DNA of 64,000 nucleotides from UBA12545 sp051024685 (lineage in GTDB: Bacteria > Bacillota > DSM-521 > Neomoorellales > Neomoorellaceae), in NCBI GenBank assembly GCA_051024685.1, contig JAZHPA010000001.1, forward strand, positions 1-64,000. Direction: 5' to 3'. This document shows, piece after piece, positions 51,941-59,696 of this stretch. The first letter of the stretch is position 1. Every line of letters starts with the position of its first letter. Under the pieces are notes generated by a model. It ran no database searches and was not told the DNA's origin. It saw nothing but the letters and a program-made list of their open reading frames with translations. Both the position numbers and the translations under genes were made by a program.

Positions 51941-52976
51941 TTATTTCTTGCTAAGTTCCTCTAAAGCTGGTAGGTATTGTTCGATTATTTCCCGAGCAAG
52001 TTTCAGGTCTTCCTTCGAATCTACTGCCTTTCTCAGATGCTCCACTGTGCACTTCAGCCCTTCTTCCAAGCCCACTTGCGGTTGCCAGCCCAGCTCCCGC
52101 GCCGCCTTCCCTGCCTCAAGGTATATTTTCCTCAGCTCCCCCGCACGCTCGGAAGCGTGCACACCTCACCTTTATATCCCGTCGCCTGCTTAAGCAGCCG
52201 GAAAAGCTCATTTACCGAAGTGCCCCGGCCCGTACCTATGTTGTACGCCAGGGTGTCAATGCTGCTTACGGCCGAGAGGTCTAGCCCCTCAAGCAACTTC
52301 TTCATGGCCAAGAGATTAGCCCGCACCACGTCACCTACGTAAATGTAGTCCCGCAGTTGCTCCCCGTCGCCATATATGGTGGGAACCTCGCCCTTCAGCA
52401 TCTTCTGCCCGAAGATGGCCACCACCCCAGCCTCTCCATGCGGGTCCTGCCGGGGGCCGTACACATTGCCATAGCGCAGGGCTATATAAGACAGGCCATG
52501 CACCCGGGCAAAGTAGTAGAGGTAATATTCTGAGGCCAGCTTGCTCACCCCATAGGGCGATAGCGGTCCCTTGGGGTGTTCCTCCTTCACCGGAAGCTCA
52601 TCAGGTTCGCCGTACACCACCCCGCCCGAAGAAGCAAAAATAAACCCCTTTACCCCGTAACGCAGGCAGTTGGATAGAAGGTTTAACAGCCCCTGGATGT
52701 TTACCCGGGCGTCTTCTTCCGGGCTGGCCACGGAACGGCGCACATCGATCTGAGCTGCATGGTGGTTCACCAGGTCTATCCTTTCTTCCCGGAAAACCTT
52801 CTCAAGCTCCGGCGAACAAATATCCATCCGGTAAAACCGGCAGGCAGGATTAAGGTTTTCTTCCTTACCGCTGCTCAAGTCGTCGACTACTACTACCTCG
52901 TGCCCTTCTTTCACACCAAGGCATCTATCACATGGGAACCGATAAACCCGGCCCCGCCGGTCACCAATATACGCAA
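51941..52976 (-). pseudogene. Frameshifted NAD-dependent epimerase (GalE-like)
   Basis: The leftward reading joins three frames: RILVTGGAGFIGSHVIDALV from a TTG near 52976, then KEGHEVVVVDDLSSGKEENL with the catalytic SGGVVYGEPDELP and PYGVSKLASEYYLYYFARVH (YxxxK) in 52132-52914, then HASERAGELRKIYLEAGKAA to the stop at 51941. A 2-base slip after ALV and another near 52150 break the frame. Reassembled length of about 345 residues suits UDP-glucose 4-epimerase. Sequencing error is possible, but neighbouring sugar genes are also broken. Confidence 0.8.
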
Positions 52977-53074
52977 AGGATAGTCTCCTCCCAGCAAAAA
53001 GTTAGTACATGTTCACATTTTCATCTCAATTAATTAGCTTACGTCACAAGATAGCGCCTTTAGCAAAGGCTTTT

Positions 53075-54001
53075 TCAATGCTCCATGCCCAGGAACCTCC
53101 TGAGGTCGCTTTCACTGGTCAGCTCAAATATTTTCTCCGCCAGCTCATCAAGCTCCTCCAAGGAAAGAGACTTTATCCTCTCCTCTACCTCCGGAGAAAG
53201 AAAACCTAAACGCTTCTTTAAAAACCTTAGCAGAATTTCCCTACGGCCCTCCTCCCGACCCTGCTGTAACCCTTCTTGCCATCCCTTTATATGCCACGAA
53301 GTCCTAAGCTCCATTACCTTCTTAACCTCCTCCGCACTTAATTCCTTATGTAACATCTCCTCCACTTCCTTCTCCTCTTCCGGGCTTAAACCCAGGTAAG
53401 TGTCAAATATCGCGGTTATAAGCCCCAGCTTCGCCGGGTCCAGCTGCATCCTGGTTACCATCCTTAGGAACTCCAGCTTTAACTTAAACCTCTCCCGGGG
53501 ACTGTAGTCCATCTTGCTTAAGAGCGCTGCCGCAACCGGATTGTCGCTCTTTATGTACTTCCTCCAGGGCAGTTTCTTAAGCTGCACCTTGTAAAAGTTA
53601 AACTCCAGCACCTTAAGAAAAGGGAAAGCTACTTCGTGTTTGTCCGGCTCTTCTGCTTTGCTGTCATAGGAGAAAACGGCTATAGGCAATACCTTCTTCT
53701 GGTGCTTTTCGTAAAGGCGGCTAAAGTATATGAACATGCGCCGGGCAAAGTCGGGTTCTTTATAAGCCTGGGGCTCTACGTGGATAAGGACATAGCCTTC
53801 TTCTCCTTTTATTTTAACACTGGCCAGTATATCTACATAGTGTTTTTCTCCGGCGGTAATGTCGGTGATGATTTCCTGGGCTAAGAAGGTGAGGTCGGAA
53901 TAGTCGATTAGGGCGTGGGCTGCGGGGAAGAAAAGCTCCATGAATTCTTTGAAGAAGTTGGTGATGAGCTCTTTAAATATGGCGTCGTGGTCGATAGGCA
54001 T
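53075..54001 (-). CDS. PD-(D/E)XK nuclease/Rpn-type protein with DUF4351 tail
   Basis: A 308-residue member of the Rpn/YhgA-like putative transposase-nuclease group. DHDAIFKELITNFFKEFMEL opens it, YVDILASVKIKGEEGYVLIH followed by VEPQAY gives the nuclease core (Asp, then Glu-x-Gln), and the C-terminus (GREEGRREILLRFLKKRLGF) is DUF4351. Rpn proteins are implicated in recombination and are often multicopy in clostridial and cyanobacterial genomes. It is intact. A GTG/ATG-type start and no recognised partner; it belongs to the accessory region. Confidence 0.85.
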   Translation of the reverse strand: MPIDHDAIFKELITNFFKEFMELFFPAAHALIDYSDLTFLAQEIITDITAGEKHYVDILASVKIKGEEGYVLIHVEPQAYKEPDFARRMFIYFSRLYEKHQKKVLPIAVFSYDSKAEEPDKHEVAFPFLKVLEFNFYKVQLKKLPWRKYIKSDNPVAAALLSKMDYSPRERFKLKLEFLRMVTRMQLDPAKLGLITAIFDTYLGLSPEEEKEVEEMLHKELSAEEVKKVMELRTSWHIKGWQEGLQQGREEGRREILLRFLKKRLGFLSPEVEERIKSLSLEELDELAEKIFELTSESDLRRFLGMEH

Positions 54002-54086
54002 CTCCGGTTTCTCCTGTTTTTTCTTTAGTTTACTCTATTTTACTTTATGTGCAGGGCTAGGGCAAGAGACAAGACCGCCTAGCCTG

Positions 54087-54656
54087 TTATCTAAGACGTC
54101 TTAGAACCTCGTTAATTATCTCCAGATCAAAAGCTTCGGGGTCAAAGCTGCCGCCCAGCCATTGCAGCGTCTCTTCATATTCCTCATGTTCAGGATCTCG
54201 TAGGATCCTCAGCATTTCATAATACCCCCCAATACCACCGCAGTCTTCGGGAGGCGAGGCACGCCGGCCGTCCAGGCAAATAGGGTATTTCATGCCTTCT
54301 ACAGGTGGGAGGATTTTTTCTACTACAATTTCGTGTTGCCAGTTGTCTCCGAAATCATACACGTACAGAAATTTAAATCCTTCCGAGGGAACTACCTGGT
54401 TCAACTTGACCGACCTGGCGCTCTTTACCCGGTGTAACTCCTCGAAATCAGGGTCAGGGATGCCGTAGTAAGTATCACCGATTCTAAACTCGTAGAGGTG
54501 GTAGTCCCCCCAATCCATAACTACCTGGATGATCTTGTGCAACTTATATAAAGTGACGTTACCGGGGACTTGTACCCTGCGCCAGATGGGCGGTTTAATA
54601 CCCTTTAGGGTGATCTTCAATTGATATATGGATGTGGGAGCCGAACGGGACGGCAT
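54087..54656 (-). CDS. Plasmid pRiA4b ORF-3 family protein
   Basis: A 189-residue protein with the typical start YQLKITLKGIKPPIWRRVQV and the FLYVYDFGDNWQHEIVVEKI block, followed by CLDGRRASPPEDCGG, all family hallmarks. Function is unknown; it is widely spread on mobile DNA and chromosomes. It appears intact and lies 9 bp before (leftward) the broken glycosyltransferase gene. Confidence 0.88.
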   Translation of the reverse strand: MPSRSAPTSIYQLKITLKGIKPPIWRRVQVPGNVTLYKLHKIIQVVMDWGDYHLYEFRIGDTYYGIPDPDFEELHRVKSARSVKLNQVVPSEGFKFLYVYDFGDNWQHEIVVEKILPPVEGMKYPICLDGRRASPPEDCGGIGGYYEMLRILRDPEHEEYEETLQWLGGSFDPEAFDLEIINEVLRRLR

Positions 54657-54664
54657 ATATAATT

Positions 54665-55340
54665 CTACCTCCTTAACTCGCCTTTATCCTTAAGCATAAT
54701 AACGCTGAAGGTACGCAAAAGTGTCCGAAGATCTACTACCTGACTTATCCCCAACTCTTTCCTTAAGGCGCCGGTTCCCGGGTACCTCGTGTACTTTCCC
54801 AGATCCACCCCCACCCCGGGCACATAAAAAAGGTTTTCCCCCGGCTTAAAACCCATCCCGCAGGCAACCTGGTAATCTTCGTTGTTTATCACTATAAGCC
54901 CATCCGTCCAGCGGGCCGCCAGGCGTTCCAGGGTATAATAAAGGAGCCAGTTTTTTAGAGGTGCACCCCGGTAAAAGGGAAAACCGTGGGCGGTATAAAG
55001 CACGGGCTCCTACCCCGTGACCTTGGGCCAGATATCTCCCCAGGAAGCCAGCTACCGGCGTGTGGACATGGATGAGATCACACCGGCAACCTGTAAACAA
55101 CCGGCCTAATTCCTTTAAAGCGCGCCAATTCTTAGGGCTATAGGGCGAACGTGCAAAGGGGATATCCCAGCACCTGACCCCGATAGCCTCTATCTCCTCT
55201 TTTCTCCCCTCCTCAGGGGAAGCGGCTGCGTACACCTCGTAACCTTTGTCTTGCAAAAGCTGCATGAAAGATATATGAAAAGAAGCCAGGTGGGTGTAGA
55301 CTGTGGCTAAGAAAAGAACCCTACCTCGAAAGCCAGGCAA
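54665..55340 (-). pseudogene. Broken glycosyltransferase fused to a sugar-transferase tail
   Basis: Leftward. The first frame (54846-55340) has RVLFLATVYTHLASFHISFM, then IHVHTPVAGFLGRYLAQG, the N-terminal domain of a family-4 glycosyltransferase. A frameshift near 55010 leads to LYTAHGFPFYRGAPLKNWLL and VPGVGVDLGKYTR (54665-55003). After RKELGI the sequence switches to SQVVDLRTLLRTFSVIMLKD, the C-terminal end of an undecaprenyl-phosphate sugar transferase. This is a deletion junction joining two different genes, so the product cannot be a functional GT4. Confidence 0.8.
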
Positions 55341-55566
55341 GCTTTATTCCCTGCCTTCTGTTTAAGCTATTATATAACGTTAACCCGCTGCTTCATTGTA
55401 GCCTACACGTATAGGCAAAATCAGCTTCTTTGTAAGCCTCCTTTTATTTTAACACTGGCTAAAATACAAAGTAGCTGACTGACCCAAGGAAAATCTTTAC
55501 TTTAAGATATTTATAGGCGATATAATGATTATGGAAGCAATTCTCTGATAAAAGGAGATAGTCCAT

Positions 55567-56850
55567 ATGGTGAACCCAGTAAATGGTAGCTATTGGTATC
55601 CTAATTATTGGGTAGCAAGCTATCTTTTAAACCCGCCGGCTCCCTCATATCCTTACCAGGCAATAAACCCTATCCCTGTGGCCCAAGAAGCCTTATGGGT
55701 AAATAACTGGATCCGGCAGCAGTCTTCCCTTTTAACTAGTACTCTAACTTCTCTGAGCAACTATGCCCGCCAACTTTGGGAGGCTTCCCAATCCTTACAG
55801 CTTAGCACCAGCAATAACGTCTTCTTGCAGAGAGCTGCCACCTCATCCGCTCCCAATGCTGTTACTGCCCAGGCTGCACCGGGTGCCACTCTAGCTACCT
55901 ATACTATAACTATAAACCAGATCGCCACCGCCCAGCAAAACCTGGGCACAGCCTTGTCCAGCGCAGCAGTTACTGGGCTTGCAGCAGGTAGTTATACCTT
56001 TAGCCTCCAGACAGGTGGCAAGACCTACACCATATCCTTTACTGTTAACGCAGGGGATACCAACCAGACCGTTCTCAATAATATGGCCCAGGCCATAAAT
56101 GCCTCGGGCGCTCCAGTTACCGCCCAAGTAGCTACCGATACTGTGGCTGGTACCAGCCGCCTGGTCCTAACGGCTAATAATACCGGTACCAGTAACGCCT
56201 TTACTTTAACCGATGTGACCGGTAATGCAGTAGCTTATACCGGGGCTAACACGATTTCCGTGGCCGCCGCCAATGCCAGCTACACCCTTAATGGTGTACC
56301 CTATACCTCCCAAAGCAACACCATATACCTGGACAACCGGAAATTGCGCTTAAATCTCTTGGGCACGGTAACCAATGCCACTATTACAGTCACTCCTAAT
56401 ACCCAAGCTATAAGCAACGCCATCAATAATTTCGTGACCGCCTATAACAACCTGGTAACCTTTACGGCGCAGAATTCGCAGTATATAAGCCCCCAGCTAC
56501 TTTCTAGTTTAAAACAAAGCTACAGCTATCAGGCCGCGAACCTGGCTGCCATTGGCATTACCCAGAATCCGGACGGCACCCTAGCTGTAAACCAAACTAC
56601 CCTTACCAGCGCCCTCCAGAATAATTTAGGACTGGTAGAGACTGCCTTCAGTGGTGTCAATGGCTTAGCTGTGACAGCCGGGCTTAAAGCCCAGCAGGTC
56701 TTCACCAGCCCTTTAAGTAGCTTTGCCAATCCTTGGCCGCAGTTTAATACTGCCTACTTCTCCCTTTACAATTGGTGGGGGCTTTTAAACACCGCAAGCC
56801 TCTGGTCTATTCTGCTACCGCCAGGTCAACTCTTAAACCGGTTGGTTTAA
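55567..56850 (+). CDS. Orphan FliD-like (flagellar hook-associated protein 2) surface protein
   Basis: A 427-residue protein with FliD-type domains: ATYTITINQIATAQQNLGTA near residues 115-135 (FliD N-terminal), Thr/Ala/Asn-rich beta repeats in the middle, and INNFVTAYNNLVTFTAQNSQ near residue 285, a FliD C-terminal feature. Short Tyr/Trp/Pro-rich ends (SYWYPNYWVASYL, and WPQFNTAYFSLYNWWG) are atypical, and it is shorter than classical FliD. There are no flagellar genes nearby. ATG with AAAGGAGATAG upstream; TATAAT at 55521-55526 could be its -10, with GGCGATAT overlapping it, faintly like a sigma-D site. Confidence 0.75.
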   Translation: MVNPVNGSYWYPNYWVASYLLNPPAPSYPYQAINPIPVAQEALWVNNWIRQQSSLLTSTLTSLSNYARQLWEASQSLQLSTSNNVFLQRAATSSAPNAVTAQAAPGATLATYTITINQIATAQQNLGTALSSAAVTGLAAGSYTFSLQTGGKTYTISFTVNAGDTNQTVLNNMAQAINASGAPVTAQVATDTVAGTSRLVLTANNTGTSNAFTLTDVTGNAVAYTGANTISVAAANASYTLNGVPYTSQSNTIYLDNRKLRLNLLGTVTNATITVTPNTQAISNAINNFVTAYNNLVTFTAQNSQYISPQLLSSLKQSYSYQAANLAAIGITQNPDGTLAVNQTTLTSALQNNLGLVETAFSGVNGLAVTAGLKAQQVFTSPLSSFANPWPQFNTAYFSLYNWWGLLNTASLWSILLPPGQLLNRLV

Positions 56851-56979
56851 TGATGGGCTACTTTCCAGACCAGTCTACAACTTTTTCGGGAAAAGGTAAA
56901 GAGCGCCAGGGTTTAATAAGATAACTGCTCGGTACGGCCAACTTACCGATGTCGTGCACGTCCACCAAAAGGCGGAGGT

Positions 56980-57165
56980 TATATCTAGCTGGTCAGCGTT
57001 CTTGCCGTATTCCGCCATAGACCTGCCAAGCGGTGTCATAGATTTTTTAAGTGTACCTGGAGTATCCCCTACTGGAGCATTCAGATCCCATACTTGTTCT
57101 GGGCTCATATAACCACTGCTAGCAGCATTCTGCTTTTCTTTTGCCTCCCGGCTTTGCTTTCCCAA
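56980..57165 (-). pseudogene. Remnant of a glucoamylase-like (GH15) gene
   Basis: The leftward frame encodes SSGYMSPEQVWDLNAPVGDT then PGTLKKSMTPLGRSMAEYGK. It fits the conserved GH15 block around the general-base Glu (PEQVWD ... G.PT.S.TPL.W..AEY). Only about 60 residues survive; the frame then continues without match and stops at 56875. The rest of the ~600-residue gene is absent. Confidence 0.6.
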
Positions 57166-57187
57166 ATTTAACTTTTACATTATGCGG

Positions 57188-57220
57188 CAAAAAAAGGCGC
57201 GATTTCCTTTTTCGCGCCTT
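57188..57220 (-). terminator. Factor-independent terminator of the CuAO/TPR gene
   Basis: Leftward, AAGGCGCGA (57220-57212) and TCGCGCCTT (57202-57194) form a 9-bp stem, followed by a run of T. It lies about 90 bp after the stop at 57308. Confidence 0.8.
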
Positions 57221-57307
57221 GATTTTAAGTATTCCTAGGTTTAGCAAACCAAGGGCACCACTTTACGCACCTGACAAATGTACCCCGCTATAGTTTTCCC
57301 CCTTCCC

Positions 57308-58423
57308 CTACTGCTCGGTGATCGCCACCACCTGGCCGTCTTCAAACCAGTCCACGGCCGCCCCCAGGTTCTCGCTCACGAACCGGAGCGGGACGACTGT
57401 CCGCCCGGGCGGAACAACTTTGGCCGGAACGTCGAGGGCTACCTTCCGCCCGTCGACCTCGGCCTCGGCGCGGCCCACGTACAGGACCACCGTCTTCCCG
57501 CTAGCTGGGTTCGCTAGGGTGATCACGCCGTCTCTGTAGTCCACCTCCAGCCCGAGGGCTTCTGCTATCGCCCGGACGGGCATCATAGTGCGCCCGTCTT
57601 CGATGAACGGCTCGGCGTCAAGAGCTAGCTTTTTGCCCTTCACGAACACCTTGACGCCTTCCCTGCCCGCCTTGCGGTAGAGCTCGCCGACCTTCTTGTA
57701 CAGATCCTTTTCTTTCGGCTCGGCGGTGATGGCCTTCTCCACGTCTTCCGCCGCTTCCTCCACTTTGCCGAGTTCTTCCTTCAAGATACCACTGTAGGCA
57801 TACACGGCACCCGACACGGTTTCGGGCAACTCAAGCAGCTTCTCCAGCTCGGCCAGTGCCGCTTCCCTGTCGCCCTTGGCCTTCAGGCACTGGGCCAGCA
57901 ATACCGCCACTTTGGCCGTGGGGTGCGGAAGTCGCTCCTCCAGGTCCTTGAGTACCTCGATGGCCTTATCGTATTCCCCGGCATTGTGATACGCCACCGC
58001 CAGCTTCCAGAGGAGCTTCGCATCGTCTGGGTTTTCCGCCAGTTTCTTTTCCAGTTCGGCGATGCGTTTCTCGAGACCTTTCACCCCCGGCTCAGTAAAT
58101 TCTCCGTCTTCAAATTCCCCGTTTTCAAATTCCCCATTTTCAAATTCCCCGTCTCCAATTTCCTCGGCATTCTCCTGCTCAAGGCGCTGTTCCACTCTTA
58201 TCCGTAGCTCGTCGCCCTCGTTGCGCGTGCGGTTCTTGACTTCGAAATCGTGCCTCTCCGTGTTTCGGTACACGTCTTCCGCAACGGAGTCCTGCTGGGT
58301 TTGCGCTGCAGCGTACCCCGCACCTCCGTTACTCTCCTGCTCCATACCGAACGCTGTCCCAAACGTGCCAAAGAGGAAGGCGGCCGCCGTAAATACGGTA
58401 AGGAGCAACCTGCCCTTCTTCAC
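57308..58423 (-). CDS. Secreted TPR protein with copper-amine-oxidase-like domain
   Basis: A 371-residue exported protein: signal peptide (about residues 1-25), an acidic stretch with a four-fold GEFENGEFE-type repeat (about 88-108), three or four TPR-like helical repeats (about 115-235), and a C-terminal CuAO-N1 ('stalk') domain with FIEDGRTMMPVRAIAEALGL and PAKVVPPGRTVVPLRFVSEN. The CuAO-N1 domain occurs in surface proteins of many clostridia and does not itself bind copper. The GTG at 58423 has AAGGGAGG upstream; the open frame to 58720 spans a structured RNA-like leader and is rejected. Likely envelope-associated. Confidence 0.85.
   Translation of the reverse strand: MKKGRLLLTVFTAAAFLFGTFGTAFGMEQESNGGAGYAAAQTQQDSVAEDVYRNTERHDFEVKNRTRNEGDELRIRVEQRLEQENAEEIGDGEFENGEFENGEFEDGEFTEPGVKGLEKRIAELEKKLAENPDDAKLLWKLAVAYHNAGEYDKAIEVLKDLEERLPHPTAKVAVLLAQCLKAKGDREAALAELEKLLELPETVSGAVYAYSGILKEELGKVEEAAEDVEKAITAEPKEKDLYKKVGELYRKAGREGVKVFVKGKKLALDAEPFIEDGRTMMPVRAIAEALGLEVDYRDGVITLANPASGKTVVLYVGRAEAEVDGRKVALDVPAKVVPPGRTVVPLRFVSENLGAAVDWFEDGQVVAITEQ
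58101..58160. repeat. Tandem repeat, 4 x 15 bp, inside the CuAO/TPR gene
   Basis: Four 15-bp units of the type TCCCCGTTTTCAAAT (58101-58115, 58116-58130, 58131-58145, 58146-58160) encode (GEFEN/GEFED) pentapeptide repeats. Copy number could vary by slippage. Confidence 0.85.
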
Positions 58424-58494
58424 TGTTTTTCCTCCCTTTAAGTAATTCTTGCTTCTTGTTCTTTTGCCTTTTACTATTTTAAGAACGCATTTCC

Positions 58495-58680
58495 GAGCGC
58501 CCACTTCCCACCTCCTCCCGGAAGCCTCCGGCCGTCCGAGAGTGCCTTCCCCTTCGTTCCGGTAGCTGGGCCGCTGCAAAAGACCTACTGCTTCAGTCTC
58601 CCGGTCCGCCGCTCCGGCCTCTACCGGGTTCGCCCTTCGGTGGGGAGACATTCCTGATATATTACTTCGGCACTTTTCCC
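58495..58680 (-). ncRNA. Candidate structured RNA leader upstream of the CuAO/TPR gene
   Basis: A GC-rich segment with nested pairings in plus-strand coordinates: CCCACC 58507-58512 with GGTGGG 58639-58644; CCGGTAG 58559-58565 with CTACCGG 58621-58627; GACC 58582-58585 with GGTC 58603-58606; ACTG-CTT-CAGT at 58587-58597; and CCGGA-AGCC-TCCGG at about 58518-58531. GTGCC 58542-58546 could also pair with GGCAC 58669-58673 as an alternative or pseudoknot. No riboswitch class was recognised. It ends about 70 bp before GTG 58423. Confidence 0.45.
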
Positions 58681-58768
58681 TCTTTTTGGAGGTATTTCTA
58701 AAGGAAAGCGCTAACCTCAAGTGGATATTGCTGCCCGCAAAAACCTTCTCAAAAATCGAACATCGAAC

Positions 58769-59065
58769 TTAGCTTGCCTTGTCCCGTAGCATGAGTACGC
58801 TCAAGGTACGCAGAAGTATCCGCAGGTCCACCAGGGGCGAAGCCGTCTTACCGTACATCAAATCATACCTGAGCTTGTCCTCCGGCGGGGTGCTGTACTT
58901 CCCCTCTACCTGGGCCAGGCCCGTTATACCTGGTGGTAAGTAATGACGCAACCGATACCCTGGTATCTCTTTCTCCAGGTGCTCCACGAAGAAGGGCCTT
59001 TCCGGCCGGGGACTCACAAAGCTTATATCCCCTGAGGACGTTCCATAGCTGGGGCTCTCCGCTGG
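58769..59065 (-). pseudogene. C-terminal remnant of an undecaprenyl-phosphate sugar transferase
   Basis: Leftward, PQLWNVLRG in one frame is followed, after a one-base loss near 59035, by GDISFVSPRPERPFFVEHLE, GYRLRHYLPPGITGLAQVEG and VDLRILLRTLSVLMLRDKAS, then a stop at 58769. These are the C-terminal motifs of PF02397-type initiating sugar transferases. The N-terminal two-thirds is missing. The same C-terminal tail is fused to the glycosyltransferase remnant at 54665. Confidence 0.8.
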
Positions 59066-59084
59066 GGCTGTAAGAAGATGGCGT

Positions 59085-59267
59085 TTAATAGTAATCCCAG
59101 CAGGATCGCGCCACTGGAGCAGCCCTACAGTTGAGGATGTAGACTTTATGCGGCGTCGCCTCGAAGAAGCTGAGGAACGTTATGAGCTCGTCCTGGGTGC
59201 TAGAATGAGTATAGCTCACTGAGTGAGACATAACTCCACTCAGTGAGCTATAACTCCGTAAGATCAA
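59085..59267 (-). pseudogene. Fragment of a beta-CASP metallo-beta-lactamase-fold protein
   Basis: The leftward frame reads THSSTQDELITFLSFFEATP followed by HKVYILN, resembling the GFSAHA-DQ-ELL-FL segment that ends the beta-CASP domain of RNA/DNA-processing nucleases. Nothing upstream or downstream extends it; it is a short fragment, and a chance match is possible. Confidence 0.4.
59210..59252. repeat. Perfect 16-bp inverted repeat
   Basis: TATAGCTCACTGAGTG (59210-59225) and CACTCAGTGAGCTATA (59237-59252) are exact inverse copies around an 11-base loop. It lies 42 bp from the 3' end of the RNase P RNA gene. It could be a terminator for the leftward rnpB transcript (no long T-run) or a protein-binding palindrome. 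Confidence 0.6.
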
Positions 59268-59293
59268 CTGTAATCCACTAAAATAGGACCCTT

Positions 59294-59651
59294 GAGCAAA
59301 CCTGTAAGCCGAGTTCTGTCGAGGGTGGTCATCTATCTAGGATGCCAGTTGCCTGGCACCTCAAGCGACCTTACCCGGGGACGGAGCGGGCCACTCCATT
59401 GTCCCCCTATTTGGTCTTGCTCCGGGTGGGGTTTACCTAGCCGGTTAGTCGCCTAACCGCTGGTGAGCTCTTACCTCACCTTTCCACCCTTACCCCAGGG
59501 GTCAAGGTACGTACCTTTTTCCCCTGAGGCGGTCTGTTTCTGTGGCACTATCCTTGGGGTCGCCCCCACTGGGTGTTACCCAGCACCCTGCCCTGTGGAG
59601 CTCGGACTTTCCTCAGGAGTGAGCACACTCCTGCGACCACCCGGTTTACTC
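59294..59651 (-). ncRNA. rnpB: RNase P RNA component, type A
   Basis: The catalytic RNA of RNase P, leftward. P1 pairs GAGTAAACC (59651-59643) with GGTTTGCTC (59302-59294). The conserved GAGGAAAGTCCGAGCTCC block, GGGTAACACCC, ACAGAAACAGACCGCC, AGGTAAGAGCTCACC, GGTAAACCCCACCCGGAGCA, and the 3' GACAGAACTCGGCTTACAGG all match bacterial type-A RNase P RNA. Ends are set by P1 and may differ by a few bases. It lies 45 bp after the nif3 gene's stop, on the same strand. Confidence 0.95.
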
Positions 59652-59696
59652 AATCGTCCTATGTACGTAAATATTTTACCATACCTCGGGCTTTGA

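Noticed and set aside
53056..53075. GCCTTTAGCAAAGGC plus five T as a rightward terminator
   Set aside because: No rightward gene ends there, and it lies directly at the end of the leftward nuclease gene, which has the wrong polarity for it.
58424..58720. N-terminal extension of the CuAO/TPR protein
   Set aside because: It has no signal peptide or domain and spans a structured leader; the GTG at 58423 begins a signal peptide with a good ribosome-binding site.
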